NCBI RefSeq assembly: GCF_041260155.1
Contig: NC_091930.1
Span: 14,309,656 to 14,373,655 of the forward strand
Reading direction: 5' to 3'
Length of the DNA: 64,000 nt
Source: Ptychodera flava
Lineage: Eukaryota > Hemichordata > Enteropneusta > Ptychoderidae
Below are positions 12,680 through 23,601 of this stretch, piece by piece. Both the position numbers and the translations under genes were made by a program. Within the stretch, counting starts at the first letter, position 1. Each line of letters starts with the position of its first letter. The notes beneath the pieces were generated by a model that ran no database searches, was not told the origin of the DNA, and worked only from the letters and a program-made list of their open reading frames with translations.

Positions 12680-13488
12680 AATGTTGTACCGTTTTTTTTC
12701 TTAGTAATAGAAATCACTTCACCATCGCCACTTACTGCAATCCAGTTTAGGCAATGTATCTCATTTACAAAGAAATTGCTTTCGAACTGGCAATTTAATT
12801 CAGTTTAACAACTTTCTTTTTACCTTTTTACTCCAATCAAAAATATAATTATTTCCGGCGGGATCTGTAGCAATGCCACTAGGAGTCTACTCCTGACCAT
12901 TCTTACTACCTTTTGTGAAATATGATTTGGGAGGATTCAAATCATGATCGAAGACATGAACTTTGTTATTGGATCTGTCTGACACTAACAGCCTACTATC
13001 CTCTGTAAAATGACGCAGTATGGGGTTCAAAATGTTTTCTCGTTACTTTATAAAAGTTTCTCCTCCTCCAGTGAGTATTTACAAAGACTGTAATTTTTTT
13101 GTCTAAGACAAAATAAAACCGCTTGAAACAGCATTACTTTGTACATCTATTTCTGAATATTTAGGAATCGTCCCTACTATTTCTCCTTTTTTGTCACAGA
13201 TGATTACTTGGTTATTGCCGATGTCGGTGATGGAGTAGTGTTTGCCATGATAGAAAAGAGCTACACTTTATCGTTTAAATAGGATTATCAAATGCTATAT
13301 AGCTGTAAACTATATTTCTAGTATTTAATATCTGTATCTTATGGTACCCATGGTATCCTATCCTATCACATACAAGCGGCTTTTCCTCATCCAACAACAG
13401 ACCATCGGAATTATAAAACTGTCCTTGTTCTGCTCCATATTGCTCTGTGCCAAATACTCGCATCAACCATTTACTATCTGTAAAATGA
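12680..13488 (-). pseudogene. Decayed NHL-repeat exon (TRIM2/3/71-like)
   Basis: The minus strand reads as successive NHL beta-propeller blades. From 13485 downward: WLMRVFGTEQYGAEQGQF, then a DGLLLDEE and VCDRIGYHGYHKIQIL blade. Next comes HYSITDIGNNQVIICDKKGE (~13250-13190), then LLVSDRSNNKVHVFDHDLNP (~13000-12930) followed by a PSGIATDPAGNNYIF blade start (~12880-12840). NHL propellers form the C-terminal half of TRIM2/3/71-type ubiquitin ligases and bind RNA or protein. TTCATTTTACAG just above 13488 is a good splice acceptor, so this looks like an exon of an intron-bearing gene and not a processed copy. In-frame stops and frame changes lie between blades, so it is broken. No RING, B-box or coiled-coil exon was found upstream (higher coordinates). 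Host-gene fragment; the subfamily is inferred. Confidence 0.7.
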
Positions 13489-13494
13489 AGATAC

Positions 13495-13965
13495 ATTAAA
13501 TAAATATATAACGTTGTAACATAATTAATTTTGTACAATTACATTTAAGAGCGTCACAGTCGTATTGTGAATACAAAAGGCTGTGGCATATTATAGGAAC
13601 GACCTCAACCCATATCTACCACATTTTCGGATAGCTTCTTGCATTGTATTTGATTTATACATTTGAGTTTACCAGTCTGCACGCTCGTCCTAAGAGACCA
13701 ATCTTTTTACTGAAACATAAAGTATCATTTTCATTGAATTTGTATTGCTAGACTTTAGGGTTGTTTAACAACAAGAAAAGCTTCCGAGCTTAACGGGACA
13801 AAGTCGGCTATTTTTCATAAATTTTGTTTGATACGAGACACTGTTCAATTTGTTTGACATGTTGAAAGATACTGAATGAATAGGTGACCATGCATATAAT
13901 ACATCGCGAGAAGGAATACACGGTCATGACTCGGCTGCTCACCGCTGTGAGCATCCGCGTGTGAA
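13495..13965. other. No gene seen
   Basis: Intergenic or intronic DNA between the NHL exon and the SINE. No exon-like segment was recognised. Confidence 0.5.
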
Positions 13966-13971
13966 AAAAAA

Positions 13972-14245
13972 CCCAGGCCACCTTGGACCAGTGGTTAGGG
14001 TAACGGACTCACTATCGGAGGATGGAGAGTTCGAGACCTGGTTCAAGTTCCGATAGATCCAGCCAGAGTAGCGGATTCACTGTCGGAGGACGGTGAATTC
14101 GAGACTCTAGCCCGGTGTTGTGCCCTTGAGCAAGGCACTTTACTCCTCTGTGCTACATTGGGGTAGTGGGTTATGGGTACCTCATTCTGTAAATGGGCTA
14201 GCACCTGGTCCCCGTTGGATGATGGGGGAAAAATATTAAAAACAC
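13972..14245 (+). repeat. tRNA-derived SINE with a duplicated head
   Basis: The head has a pol III A-box-like TGGTTAGGGTAACGGACTC and a B-box-like GAGTTCGAGACC. This ~70-base head is then repeated (GTAGCGGATTCACTG... GAATTCGAGACTC), so the SINE is dimeric. It is followed by GTGCCCTTGAGCAAGGCAC, typical of conserved SINE central domains (V/Deu-type). It ends in GGATGATGGGGGAAAAATATT. SINEs are copied by a partner LINE; none is visible here. Divergence between the two heads suggests age. It is not a functional tRNA gene. Confidence 0.85.
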
Positions 14246-14812
14246 TCACAGTGACACGTCCTGCTTATGGCTCCAGATCAAGGACGCAGTGTTCGGGATT
14301 CACCTAAGCTTACTATCGATGACGTCTGCTGAAGTTACATTTTGACGGTCACCTTTGCATGCAGACCTTGACGATTAATCTTGATCTTCGATATACTGTT
14401 CTTTGCTGCAAAAGAGCAGAGTTTTCGAAAGGGCATTTCAAATGAAGCAATATACTTTGGCAACTGACGCGTACATTGTGGGTACTGCATGCTGTGTATG
14501 CCCGGTCCTCTGGTCATGACTGCGTGAATACGCCGTACGATACTGTTTCAATCCAAGACTTACTTCTACTTTTTTCTTATCACGTCTAAGAGACTAAGAA
14601 CTTCATCCCCGAGAAATCTGATTCTCTCCCGGGTTTTAACCCAGGCTTCGTCCATACAAAAATGTTCTGCAGTTGTTTACTGAGCTCAGAGTCTGCATAT
14701 ATGGCAGGGCTGTGCGTTACCGGCTATAGACTTCCAGTAGTGCGCATGTTCAGGGGAATCAGTCTTGTGGTTTCAGCCGTACCAGCGAACACAAAATTGT
14801 ACAAATAAAGAT

Positions 14813-14984
14813 CACTTGCTCCAAGTCTATGGGCATATAGCGCCTTGGTATAAAAACTGAAGGACTAAACATCAGCAGACCAACGCGCTAATGGCAGGTT
14901 GTTGCCTAGTCGTGGGGCGAACGCCTTGCTTGACCAGCAAGTAACTCAGCTGCGAGGAAAACAAGGAGATAAGGAGCAAGTCTA
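14813..14984 (+). repeat. Hairpin-headed interspersed repeat, full copy 2
   Basis: Head CACTTGCTCCAAGTCTATGG, middle GGGGCGAACGCCTTG and GTAACTCAGCTGCGAGG, tail AAGGAGCAAGTCTA. The tail is the reverse complement of the head's TAGACTTGCTCC. This copy has the best head-tail pairing and defines the family at ~170 bp. The conserved middle (GGCGARCRCCTTG, GTAACTCAGCTGC) is shared with the copy at 1875, while the flanks of the two copies differ. Confidence 0.7.
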
Positions 14985-14989
14985 AGATA

Positions 14990-16390
14990 ACGGTTCAAAC
15001 GATGTGTTCCTGTTCATGGCATGAATTTCACGGTATCCACAGCAATTAGTAATCAAGGCTGTTTTCCTATAGGCGGCTATTTGTTTTTGTTTAACGGTCC
15101 TTAACTTCAGGCAAACCACTATCAGTCAGCTCAGCAAATGCTGCAAAGACTGCCATGCAATGCGAGTAACGGAAGACAAGGGTGAGTGCTGCTATTTGAA
15201 GTCACGGTCATTGCCATCCATGTATTCACTTGTGGTTCGAAATACCGTTCAACTGTAACAAATAATTAAATGAGGCACAGAGAAATCACCCGTTCAATGA
15301 CACTCGCACAGATTTTGTGTATCAAGAGGTAACCAACGATCAATATTACTCGGCGGTGCCACGATGTCACCGATGTTCATTCGTACCATCGGGTGCGATG
15401 TTTCAAAGTTCAACAAGTGATCATCTGGATCATGCCATGTTTGAAAAAAACACGGAATGGGGGAAAGGTGCCCTTAATAAAAGTCCATGAAGATGTAGAT
15501 TTATGATCAAGATTTGCTCATCATAAAATGCAAAGAAAATGTATGACTCTGTAACTGTTTCACTTTCAGTATCACGGTAGCAATCTTACATGGTTTTAGT
15601 TTTATCATAGAACAATTGGGTCTATGGTATTATTTCTGTTTCACAGTCCATGTCATTCAATAAATAGTTAAGCTTGTGAGCAAATTCCCTTTTACATGTA
15701 AGTTTCACTATAGCAAGAAGGCGCTTTTATATATCCTTGAAGCCATCTATAGTCACTATTTGGGTGTAATATTGATTTGACTGAGGAATTTTGCTATCAA
15801 AATATTTGTAGAAAATGGCCGACTTTGTCCCTTAAAGTAAAGCAAGAAAATTAAGTCATTGCAGGCATGGGCATATGATAAATGCGTTATTACATATATC
15901 CCGTGTTCCTTTTGTCGTATCAGTATTAATGTAATTTATGCAGCGCAATGCTGATACAACACTTTAACAGGTTTCGGGTGAGAATCTCTTATTAAAACGG
16001 ATGTCGTGATCATTAGGCTCGGTATTTGCCTTTGTAGTATGTGTATTTTCAAACAATTAAAAATGCACTGACTTTCTGACTTCAAGACCACAAAACAAAC
16101 GTATCACACTTGCGAGAAAATCATATAACTTTCATCTTTGTCAACATGTAGCTATGAACATAGATCACCTACCCTCTCTTCTACGTGTCTTGTTGCACTT
16201 GAGACAAAGGATGCGATTGGTTCAGCCGGACTGAAACAAAGGAGAGGGTGACAGGAAGGATGAAGGAGACTAAACCAAATAAGGTACAAACTTTTTAGCG
16301 TCTCATTATGTCTTTGTTATGGTATGATTAACTAATTATTAATTAATTAATAATTAATTAAATTATTAATTAAGTTAGTAAGTCAATAAG
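14990..16390. other. Anonymous DNA ending in TAATTA-rich sequence
   Basis: No exon or element was recognised. 16320-16385 is a run of TTAATTAATTA-type sequence that leads into the ATGT microsatellite. Confidence 0.5.
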
Positions 16391-16393
16391 TCA

Positions 16394-16395
<2 letters not shown>

Positions 16396-16424
<29 letters not shown>

Positions 16425-16527
16425 TGTATGTATGTATGTATGTATGTATGTATGTATGTATGTATGTATGTATGTATGTATGTATGTATGTATGTATGTA
16501 TGTATGTATGTATGTATGTATGTATGT
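16396..16527. repeat. (ATGT)n microsatellite
   Basis: About 33 uninterrupted ATGT units. It is followed at once by ACACTGCAAATT, the inverted form of AATTTGCAGTGTA that precedes the shorter ATGT tract at 31217. The microsatellite is therefore probably the tail of a mobile repeat and not an independent tract. Confidence 0.95.
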
Positions 16528-16543
16528 ACACTGCAAATTCTTC

Positions 16544-16825
16544 TGGCTTGAAATATAACCACTTGGTTTGTAGGTGGCTTGCGGGTGAACCAGTGTGTAT
16601 ATGTTTGAAATATTTCGGTTTGCCCGAAATCCACTAAGGTTTTTATGGTTTGAAGTCACGCCACCACACAGAGTATGGATGGCGTGTATTCATACCAATA
16701 CATTGGTGGCTTATTATCAAGCCCGTCATGGTATAAATTTAAGCCGAATGGCTTCTTTTTAAGCCCGTGACAATATAATTTATCGGTTTAAATTTGAGCC
16801 ACTGGCATCGTTGGTTTGTTTACAT
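16544..16825. repeat. Array of ~18-bp TGGYTT-N6-AAGCCA palindromes (left part)
   Basis: Imperfect palindromes lie at 16544, 16575, 16616, 16646, 16680, 16707, 16729, 16749 and 16784. Examples are TGGCTTCTTTTTAAGCCC and CGGTTTAAATTTGAGCCA. They are separated by short sequences that differ from one another. The array continues on the other side of the LTR retrotransposon (24168-24318), which split it. It belongs to the same family as 30689-31111. Confidence 0.75.
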
Positions 16826-16827
16826 AC

Positions 16828-17393
16828 TGTTATGTAGGTCATTTCCCCCACACTCATCATGACCTGAGTTCAATTAGTCTAGAACATTCTCAAGGTCACT
16901 GCCCTTGATGACCTCACAACCTTGAATTCAATTAGTCATGTTTGGAATGTTCTGGAAAGTTGATTAGTTGTGTAAGGGAGATAATTTTAGAACAGTAATT
17001 AGCATGTCAATAAAAGTTCTAGATTGTTCTTATATGCCTTTATAAAAGGGACGTGCTCAGCTTCCAGTCAGACTTTTGGGATCGTGTCTCTTGTGTGTTA
17101 CTAAACTCCAGCAGTAGTCATTCTCAAGACTTTTCAAGACCTTCACTGCCAACGCTGGATTTATACTGTGGACTTTGTGCAGCTTCAAGCCTGCAAGGAC
17201 TGTTCATTCATCCAACTGACTGTTACAACTCTGAGACTGGAGCTTTGCCGTCCCAGCTGAGATAAGTAGTCTGTACACTTTTAAAGCTTGTACTCTATCC
17301 CTGACTTAGCAATTAGTTTTATTTTCGTAATAAATTTTGTTTAAACGTTAACTGCTGAGTTCACCCTTTTGTTCGTTTTCTCTGCACGTAACA
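16828..17393 (+). repeat. 5' LTR of the Gmr1-like element
   Basis: 566 bp, TG...CA ends. TATAAAAGGGACG near 17040 is a plausible TATA region, and AATAAA at about 17329 is a likely polyadenylation signal. It is nearly identical to the 3' LTR. A 70-codon open frame inside both LTRs is probably incidental. Confidence 0.95.
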
Positions 17394-17397
17394 AAAT

Positions 17398-17415
17398 TGG
17401 GGGCTTGTCCGGGAT
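17398..17415 (+). promoter_or_regulatory. Primer-binding site
   Basis: TGGGGGCTTGTCCGGGAT, four bases after the LTR end, closely resembles the proline-tRNA primer site used by many vertebrate retroviruses and some Ty3/gypsy elements. It would prime minus-strand synthesis. Confidence 0.8.
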
Positions 17416-17496
17416 ACGAATATTTTGAGCCGTTTGACAACATTTTGCCAGCCTTTTCAAAACTACTGTACACTGTGAACTCAGCGAAATCCAATC

Positions 17497-19131
17497 ATGG
17501 CGGAATTTAAACCAGACGAATTTATGGATGACCTTGATCAGGACACATTTAATTCCCTCAGAAAAGACAACCTCATAGCACTGGCAAATTTCCTTAAAGT
17601 AGAAGTTAAAAGGTCTATGCGCAAGAGGGAAATACAGTACCGTATTGCCAAACATCTAGTTGATTTAGGCCAATTTGAGGAATCCACCCTGAAAGATTAT
17701 GAGCCCGAGTCTACCTCTGAACTCAGAAAATTAGAATTAGAAATGCAGACAAATTTGGAGATCAAGAAACTAGAATTACAAATGAGAGAGAAAGAATTAC
17801 AAATGGAAAAAGAGAGACAGGCAGATTTGGAGCTTAAGAAATTGGATTTAGAAAAGGAAAGATTGCAAATGGAAGAAAGACAGAAAGAAAAGGAAAGGCA
17901 GGAAAGATTAGAAATGGAAGAAAGACAGAGAGAAAAAGAATTGCGATTAGAAGAACAGCGATTACAGGTAGAAATAAAACGTTTAGAGCTTGGACAGTCA
18001 GGAAAATTCTTCCCTTCAGACAAGTTTGACATCACTAAGCATTTCAGGTTAGTTCCCCCTTTCCAAGAAAAGGATGTTGATAAATATTTCCTTCATTTTG
18101 AGAAAATTGCTCAGAGTCTGAATTGGCCTAAGGAGTCCTGGTCTATGCTTTTGCAGAGTGCTTTGGTGGGTAAAGCCAGAGAAATTTACATTCAGTTGTC
18201 AGTAGAGCAGGCTTCAAATTATGATTCTGTGAAGGAATTAATTCTCAAGGGCTATGAGTTGGTGCCTGAAGCTTACCGTCAGAAATTTAGGGATTGTGAG
18301 AAGGTGAAGGATCAAACTTATGTTGAATTTGCTCGAACAAAAGAACAATTGTTTGATCGTTGGTGTTCTTCTGAAAAGGTCAGTCAGAATTATGACAAAT
18401 TACGACAACTTGTTTTGATTGAGGAATTTAAAAGGTGCATCTGGAGTGACATCAAGACGTTTATCAATGAACAAAAGGCAGATACATTGGAGGTTGCTGC
18501 ACGTTTGGCCGATGATTATTCATTGACCCACAAATCTTCATTTCTCAGCAAACCATCCCAGTCTTTTCCATACAGAAACAATGCAGGTAAATTTAACTCC
18601 TCCTTTTCATCCAAGAATTTCTCAAAGGACAGTAGAAAATCAAATAACAACAGTTCACAGAGTTCAAGTAACACTCCCACATCATCAGATCCCAAGTCTC
18701 AATCTCCTTCTGACAAACAGTTCGGTACACTTTCTTGTAATTATTGTAAGAAAGACGGTCATTCAATGTCAGATTGTTTCAAATTGAAAAGAAAACGTGA
18801 AGGTCAAAGTGGTCAAAGTGGATCTAAGCCAACCGGCTTTATTTCTTCATCAACTCGATTAGAGTCTAATAATGTGTGCAACACATTTTCTGAGGTTAAA
18901 CCCCTCTCATCCCCAATTAATGAGGTCAAGGTCAATTCTTCTCAAGATAGCATTATGGTTATTTTCGAGCCATTTATTCATAATGGTTTTATATCACTTT
19001 CTAGTGATTTCCCTTCCGCTACCCCTGTCAAAATTTTAAGACATACCGGGGCTTCCCAGTCTCTTTGGCAGATACCCTGCCGTTTTCTGAAAAGTCATTT
19101 TCAGGTTCTAAAGTTCTTATTAAGGGGGTAG
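17497..19131 (+). pseudogene. gag: gag region of the Gmr1-like fossil
   Basis: The N-terminal ~60 residues resemble a SAP-like or small helical domain (FNSLRKDNLIALANFLKVEV). A charged coiled-coil region follows (about residues 70-165, MEERQKEKERQERLEMEE type). The retrotransposon gag core spans ~175-345. The last recognisable part is a CCHC zinc knuckle, CNYCKKDGHSMSDC, near residue 414. Gag forms the particle and binds RNA. It is part of a broken element. Confidence 0.85.
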
Positions 19132-19699
19132 ATTGTAATGACTACATTCCTGTTCCTCTCCATAATGTCTATTTGTCTTCGGACTTTGTTTCTGGACCTG
19201 TGACTTTAGGTATTAGGCCTTTTTTGCCTTTTGAAGGGATTCTCCTTCTTCTCGGAAACGACCTTGCTGGGGACAAGGTCATTACTAATCCATTTGTGAC
19301 TGATAATCCTAGTTTAGATCAGGATCCAGAGCCAATTGAACAAGAGATACCCGATTGTTTCCTTCATGTGCTATTACTCGAGCCATGTCAAAGAAAACTT
19401 CTGAGAATCAAAATATTCTCAAAAATAATGTCACAGATGTTGACTTAAATGACACCTTTCTCAGTCAGGTGTTTGACACGGATCATTCCTTTATCCCTCG
19501 TGGATTTGAAACTTCCAGTAAAACTTCTGCTGACCAAAGTCAGACATTTTCTAGATCAAATCTCATTGCAGAACAACACAAAGACCCAGATATTTTGTGT
19601 TTGTTTGACAGGGTAGATGATGAAGGTAAAACTTCAGATAGCTCTGTTTCCTATTATACAAAATCTGGTATTCTCATGCGTAAATGGAGACCTCCAGAC

Positions 19700-20800
19700 G
19701 TTTTGGTTGATGACGATTGGGCTATAAAACATCAAATTGTGGTTCCAAAGCCCTACCGTGCTGAAATATTGCGCCTGGCCCATGAAACCCCCTGGGCTGG
19801 TCACTTAGGAGTCAGGAAACTTATCATAAAATTCTCATTCACTTTTATTGGCCTAATCTCAGGCAGGATGTAGGACATTTCTGTAAAACTTGTCACACAT
19901 GTCAAATGGTAGGAAAGCCAATTCAGACCATTCCAAAGGCCCCTTTACAGCCAATTCCTGCATTTCAAGAACCATTTAGTAGGATACTAATAGACTGTGT
20001 TGGGCCCCTACCAAAAACAAGATCAGGAAATGAGTACATGTTGACAATTATGTGTACATCAACTCGGTTCCCAGAAGCCATACCACTGAGAAATATAAAG
20101 ACAAAGACTATAGTGAGAGCTTTAGTCAAATTTTTCACTTTATTTGGCCTCCCTAAATGTGTCCAGTCCGATCAAGGCTCCAACTTTATGTCTGGTATTT
20201 TTCAACAAGTAATGGATCAGCTAGGCATTAAACAGTATAGGTCATCCGCCTATCATCCAGAAAGTCAGGGTGCTCTTGAGCGATTTCATCAAACTTTGAA
20301 AACATGATTAGGACCTACTGTTTTGACACAGAGAAACAGTGGGATGAAGGAATTCATTTTCTGCTCTTTGCTGTTCGAGAGTCAATTCAAGAGTCTCTTG
20401 GTTTTAGCCCATTTGAGCTTGTATTCGGACATACAGTCCGTGGCCCACTTAAGCTCATTAAAGAGAAATTCCTATCAGACGATGATGATTGTCTGAATAT
20501 TTTGCAATATGTGTCAGATTTTCGTACAAAACTCTCTAAAGCATGTGAATTAGCCAGAGAAAATCTTGAGTCATCTCAGCAGTCAATGAAAATCAAATAT
20601 GATAAAAGCACCTCAAAACGGAAGTTTGAACCAGGTCAAAAAGTTCTTGTTCTACTTCCAATTCCTGGCAAACCACTCCATGCTCGTTACTTTGGGCCAT
20701 ACCTAATTGATAAGAAATTGAGTGATTTAAATTACATCATAATAACACCTGACAGGCGAAAACAAAAACAGCTATGTCACATAAATATGCTTAAGCCATA
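19700..20800 (+). pseudogene. Integrase region of the Gmr1-like fossil
   Basis: An HHCC-type N-terminal segment (AHETPWAGHLGVRKL, then CKTCHTC near 19890) is followed by the DDE catalytic core, including LIDCVGPLPKTRSGNEY and QSDQGSNFMSG. A GPY/F-type C-terminal module (ARYFGPYLI) lies at ~20685. It precedes reverse transcriptase, the reverse of usual Ty3/gypsy order. Fossil; broken. Confidence 0.85.
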
Positions 20801-21059
20801 TTTGGATAGGGATAATCCTACTAAAACAAAGCCTGTCAGTACAGTCAGTTCTAGCCATTATGAAGATAGTGATACTGAAACTGACTTGAGTGAAAATACT
20901 CTAAACTCAAAGCTGGGCTCGGTCAAGCTTCAGAACTCAGAAATCCTGGAGAAGCTGGAGTCTACAAAGTTGGCACACCTCCAGCCAGAACAACAACAAC
21001 AGGTGAAAGAACTGCTCCATGAATATAAACACCTGTTTCAAGATGTTCCAACGAGAACG

Positions 21060-21890
21060 AACGTCATCTATCACGACGTTGATGTTGGGGACAGTAAGCC
21101 TGTAAAACAACATCCATACAGACTGAATCCAACAAAAGCGAAATATCTACAGGAAGAAGTCAAATACCTGCTGGACAATGACTTCATTGAACCCAGTAAA
21201 AGTAACTGGAGTTCGCCGTGCATACTTGTTCCCAAATCAGATCACAGTTATCGTATGTGCACGGACTTTAGGAAGGTCAACACTTTAACAAAGACAGACA
21301 CTTTCCCAATCCCGAGGATTGATGACTGCATCGACCGAGTGGGAAAAGCCAAGTATGTGACGAAATTTGACCTACTGAAGGGATTTTGGCAAGTCCCTCT
21401 GACGGATCGTGCTCGTGAAATATCCGCCTTTGTTACACCAGACGGATTGTTCCAGTACAAGGTGATGCCATTTGGAATGAAGAACTCTCCGGCAACGTTC
21501 CAACGGATGATCAACGACGTCATATCCGGGCTAGACGGGTGTGCAGCTTACGTTGACGACGTCGTCCTGTATAGTGACACCTGGGAGGAACACATCAAGC
21601 TCATGCGAAAGTTCTTTGAGAGACTGAGCAAAGCAATGTTGACTGTCAACCTTGCCAAATCTGAGTTTGGTTGGGCGAGGGTGACTTACCTCGGACATAC
21701 TGTAGGACAGGGTGAGGTAAAACCTGTTGATGCCAAAATCAGTGCCATTTCAAGTTTTCCCATACCAAACTGCAAACGACAACTGATGCGCTTTCTCGGT
21801 ATGGCTGGTTACTACAGAAAATTCTGTCCAAATTTCTCCACAATTACTGAGCCTTTGACTAACTTACTTAAAGAGAAAGTAAAGTTGTTT
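21060..21890 (+). pseudogene. Reverse transcriptase region of the Gmr1-like fossil
   Basis: Typical Ty3/gypsy blocks are visible in order: FIEPSKSNWSSPCILVPK, CTDFRKVN, TKFDLLKGFWQVPL, FGMKNSPATFQRMI, the catalytic YVDDVVLYS, and TYLGHTVGQGEVKP. These carry the RNA-dependent DNA polymerase. Fossil; part of a broken pol. Confidence 0.9.
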
Positions 21891-21949
21891 GGTCAGAGCA
21901 ATTCCAACAGGCATTTGATGCACTTAAAGCCATACTGCAAAGTGCTCCA

Positions 21950-22350
21950 GTGTTGTCTGCACCAGATTTCACTTTGCCATTCAAATTAGCTGTGGATGCT
22001 AGTGATACGGCTGCTGGTGCCGTTTTATTGCAAGAGGATAGTCATGGTGTAGATCATCCTGTTTGCTATTTTTCACGCAAATTTAACAAATCCCAGAGAA
22101 ACTACTCTACAATTGAAAAGAGTGTTTATCTTTGATATTAGCTTTACAGCATTTTGAAGTTTATGTTACTTCTTCAAATCAGCCAATAGTGGTTTATATT
22201 GATCACAACCCTCTTGTTTTTCTGCAGAAATTTAAAGGCAAAAATCAGAGATTGCTAAGATGGAGTTTAATGTTACAGGAGTCTAATCTTGATATTAGAC
22301 ATATCAAAGGCAGAGACAATTTAATTGCAGACTGTCTCTCTCGTATTTAG
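21950..22350 (+). pseudogene. RNase H region of the Gmr1-like fossil
   Basis: AVDASDTAAGAVLLQ, VCYFSRKFNKSQRNYSTIEK, VYIDHNPLVFL and IRHIKGRDNLIADCLSRI are classic Ty3/gypsy RNase H blocks, which degrade the RNA strand of the hybrid. This is the last coding part before the 3' end. Confidence 0.88.
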
Positions 22351-22413
22351 AGTTTATTGTTGTTCACATTCAAGAAGTTTTACTTTAGAGTAAAACAAAA
22401 TTTGAGTACTTAA

Positions 22414-23525
22414 CCCCTTGACTACCTATGGCGCCGGATATTTCCAGCGCCATATTGAATTACCATATACCTTGAGTGCCGGAAATATCCGGCACAGTTA
22501 AATAGGCGTATTTGCTTCGTTTTTGTCGCTAAAAATCCCATAATTTCGGCGCCTGCATGCAGCGCAACTAAGATTGATGTATTCCGATCTGGCCAGAATG
22601 TGATTGCGCCCCCGTACGTCCGAATATGGCCCAAATCCGGAAGCAAATGTCGTGACCCATGACCTCGACCCTGAAAGGTCAGGCTGATCACTGAAGCGTC
22701 GCGCTGATTGTTTACAGTTTTCAGAAGTACGGACGATCGCGAAGATGTTTATGGTTTTTTTTTAATGAAATGAAATGTTTATTTATTGAAAACAAATGAT
22801 TTATATGTAAATATGTTCTATTAACAGCAATATTCGTGAATGAAACTAGAGGAAATACAGTGTTTTACTATGAGCCAGTGAAATTTTATAGCAGCCATAT
22901 TATCAATATGACTGGTCACATGACTGGTCATGTGTTTGGTCATGTGATATGTTGTTCCCTAAAATGTATTTTTAAATATTGTGAAATATTTTTTGATAAA
23001 TCATAACCATTTTAGATGCATGTTTCTGCAAGGAAGACTTAAAGCAGGTGTTTACAAATATAAAATGTGTTTGATTTTCAAATACAGAATCATGTCAGAT
23101 GCTGATGTTTATGGTTCATTTACTCTGCCTTTTGTGAGAAAAATTTTAAATAGGTACATCTATAAATAAAGTAAAGGTAGTTATTATTACATATATGTAA
23201 AGACAATGCCATGAAAATTGCAACTGTATTCAAATTTGCATCATTTTATGGATTCAAAACACGTCCTGATGCTTCAAATATTCATATTCTTTGCCAACTC
23301 TGGTCACATGACGTGTCATGTGATCAGTCACGTGACCTGGAAATACAAAATTTATGTATGAAAAAGTGGAAAATTTCATGCTGATTCAGAAAATATATGG
23401 TTTATTGGTACTTACTTAATTTTTACTCTAAGCAGTGTTCATGCAATGACCACACCCCAGATTTTATCAATATTTACATAAGGGGCCTGGTATATAGGAA
23501 TACATTGGCCTTGGTAGTCAAGGGG
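22414..23525. mobile_element. piggyBac-type non-autonomous element (MITE) with TTAA flanks
   Basis: The terminal inverted repeats CCCCTTGACTACC (22414-22426) and GGTAGTCAAGGGG (23513-23525) are each directly flanked by TTAA. TTAA duplication and C-rich ends are the hallmark of piggyBac transposons. Just inside the left end are two short hairpins built on GCCGGAWATWTCCGGC-like sequence (22433-22500). Several CACATGAC/GTCACGTGAC motifs lie in the middle. It has no transposase frame. It inserted between RNase H and the 3' LTR of the gypsy element, so it is younger than that copy or travelled with it. Confidence 0.85.
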
Positions 23526-23589
23526 TTAAATCCTTTTCAAGATTACATTTGTAAAAGAAAGATTTTTCTTTGAAAAATTTTCTTTTTTT

Positions 23590-23601
23590 GAAGAGGGGGT
23601 G
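23590..23601 (+). promoter_or_regulatory. Polypurine tract of the Gmr1-like element
   Basis: GAAGAGGGGG directly before the 3' LTR is the expected primer for plus-strand synthesis. Confidence 0.7.

Noticed and set aside
13972-14110. Functional tRNA genes
   Set aside because: The A/B-box-like segments do not fold into a full cloverleaf and are followed by a SINE central domain.
16404-16637. Repetitive open frames (YVCM or YIHT residues) over ATGT tracts at 16.4 and 34.9 kb
   Set aside because: They are translations of tetranucleotide microsatellites in several frames on both strands.
17053-17265. 70-codon frame, identical at 17053 and 23828
   Set aside because: It lies wholly inside the LTR pair; identity reflects LTR identity and not a conserved gene.
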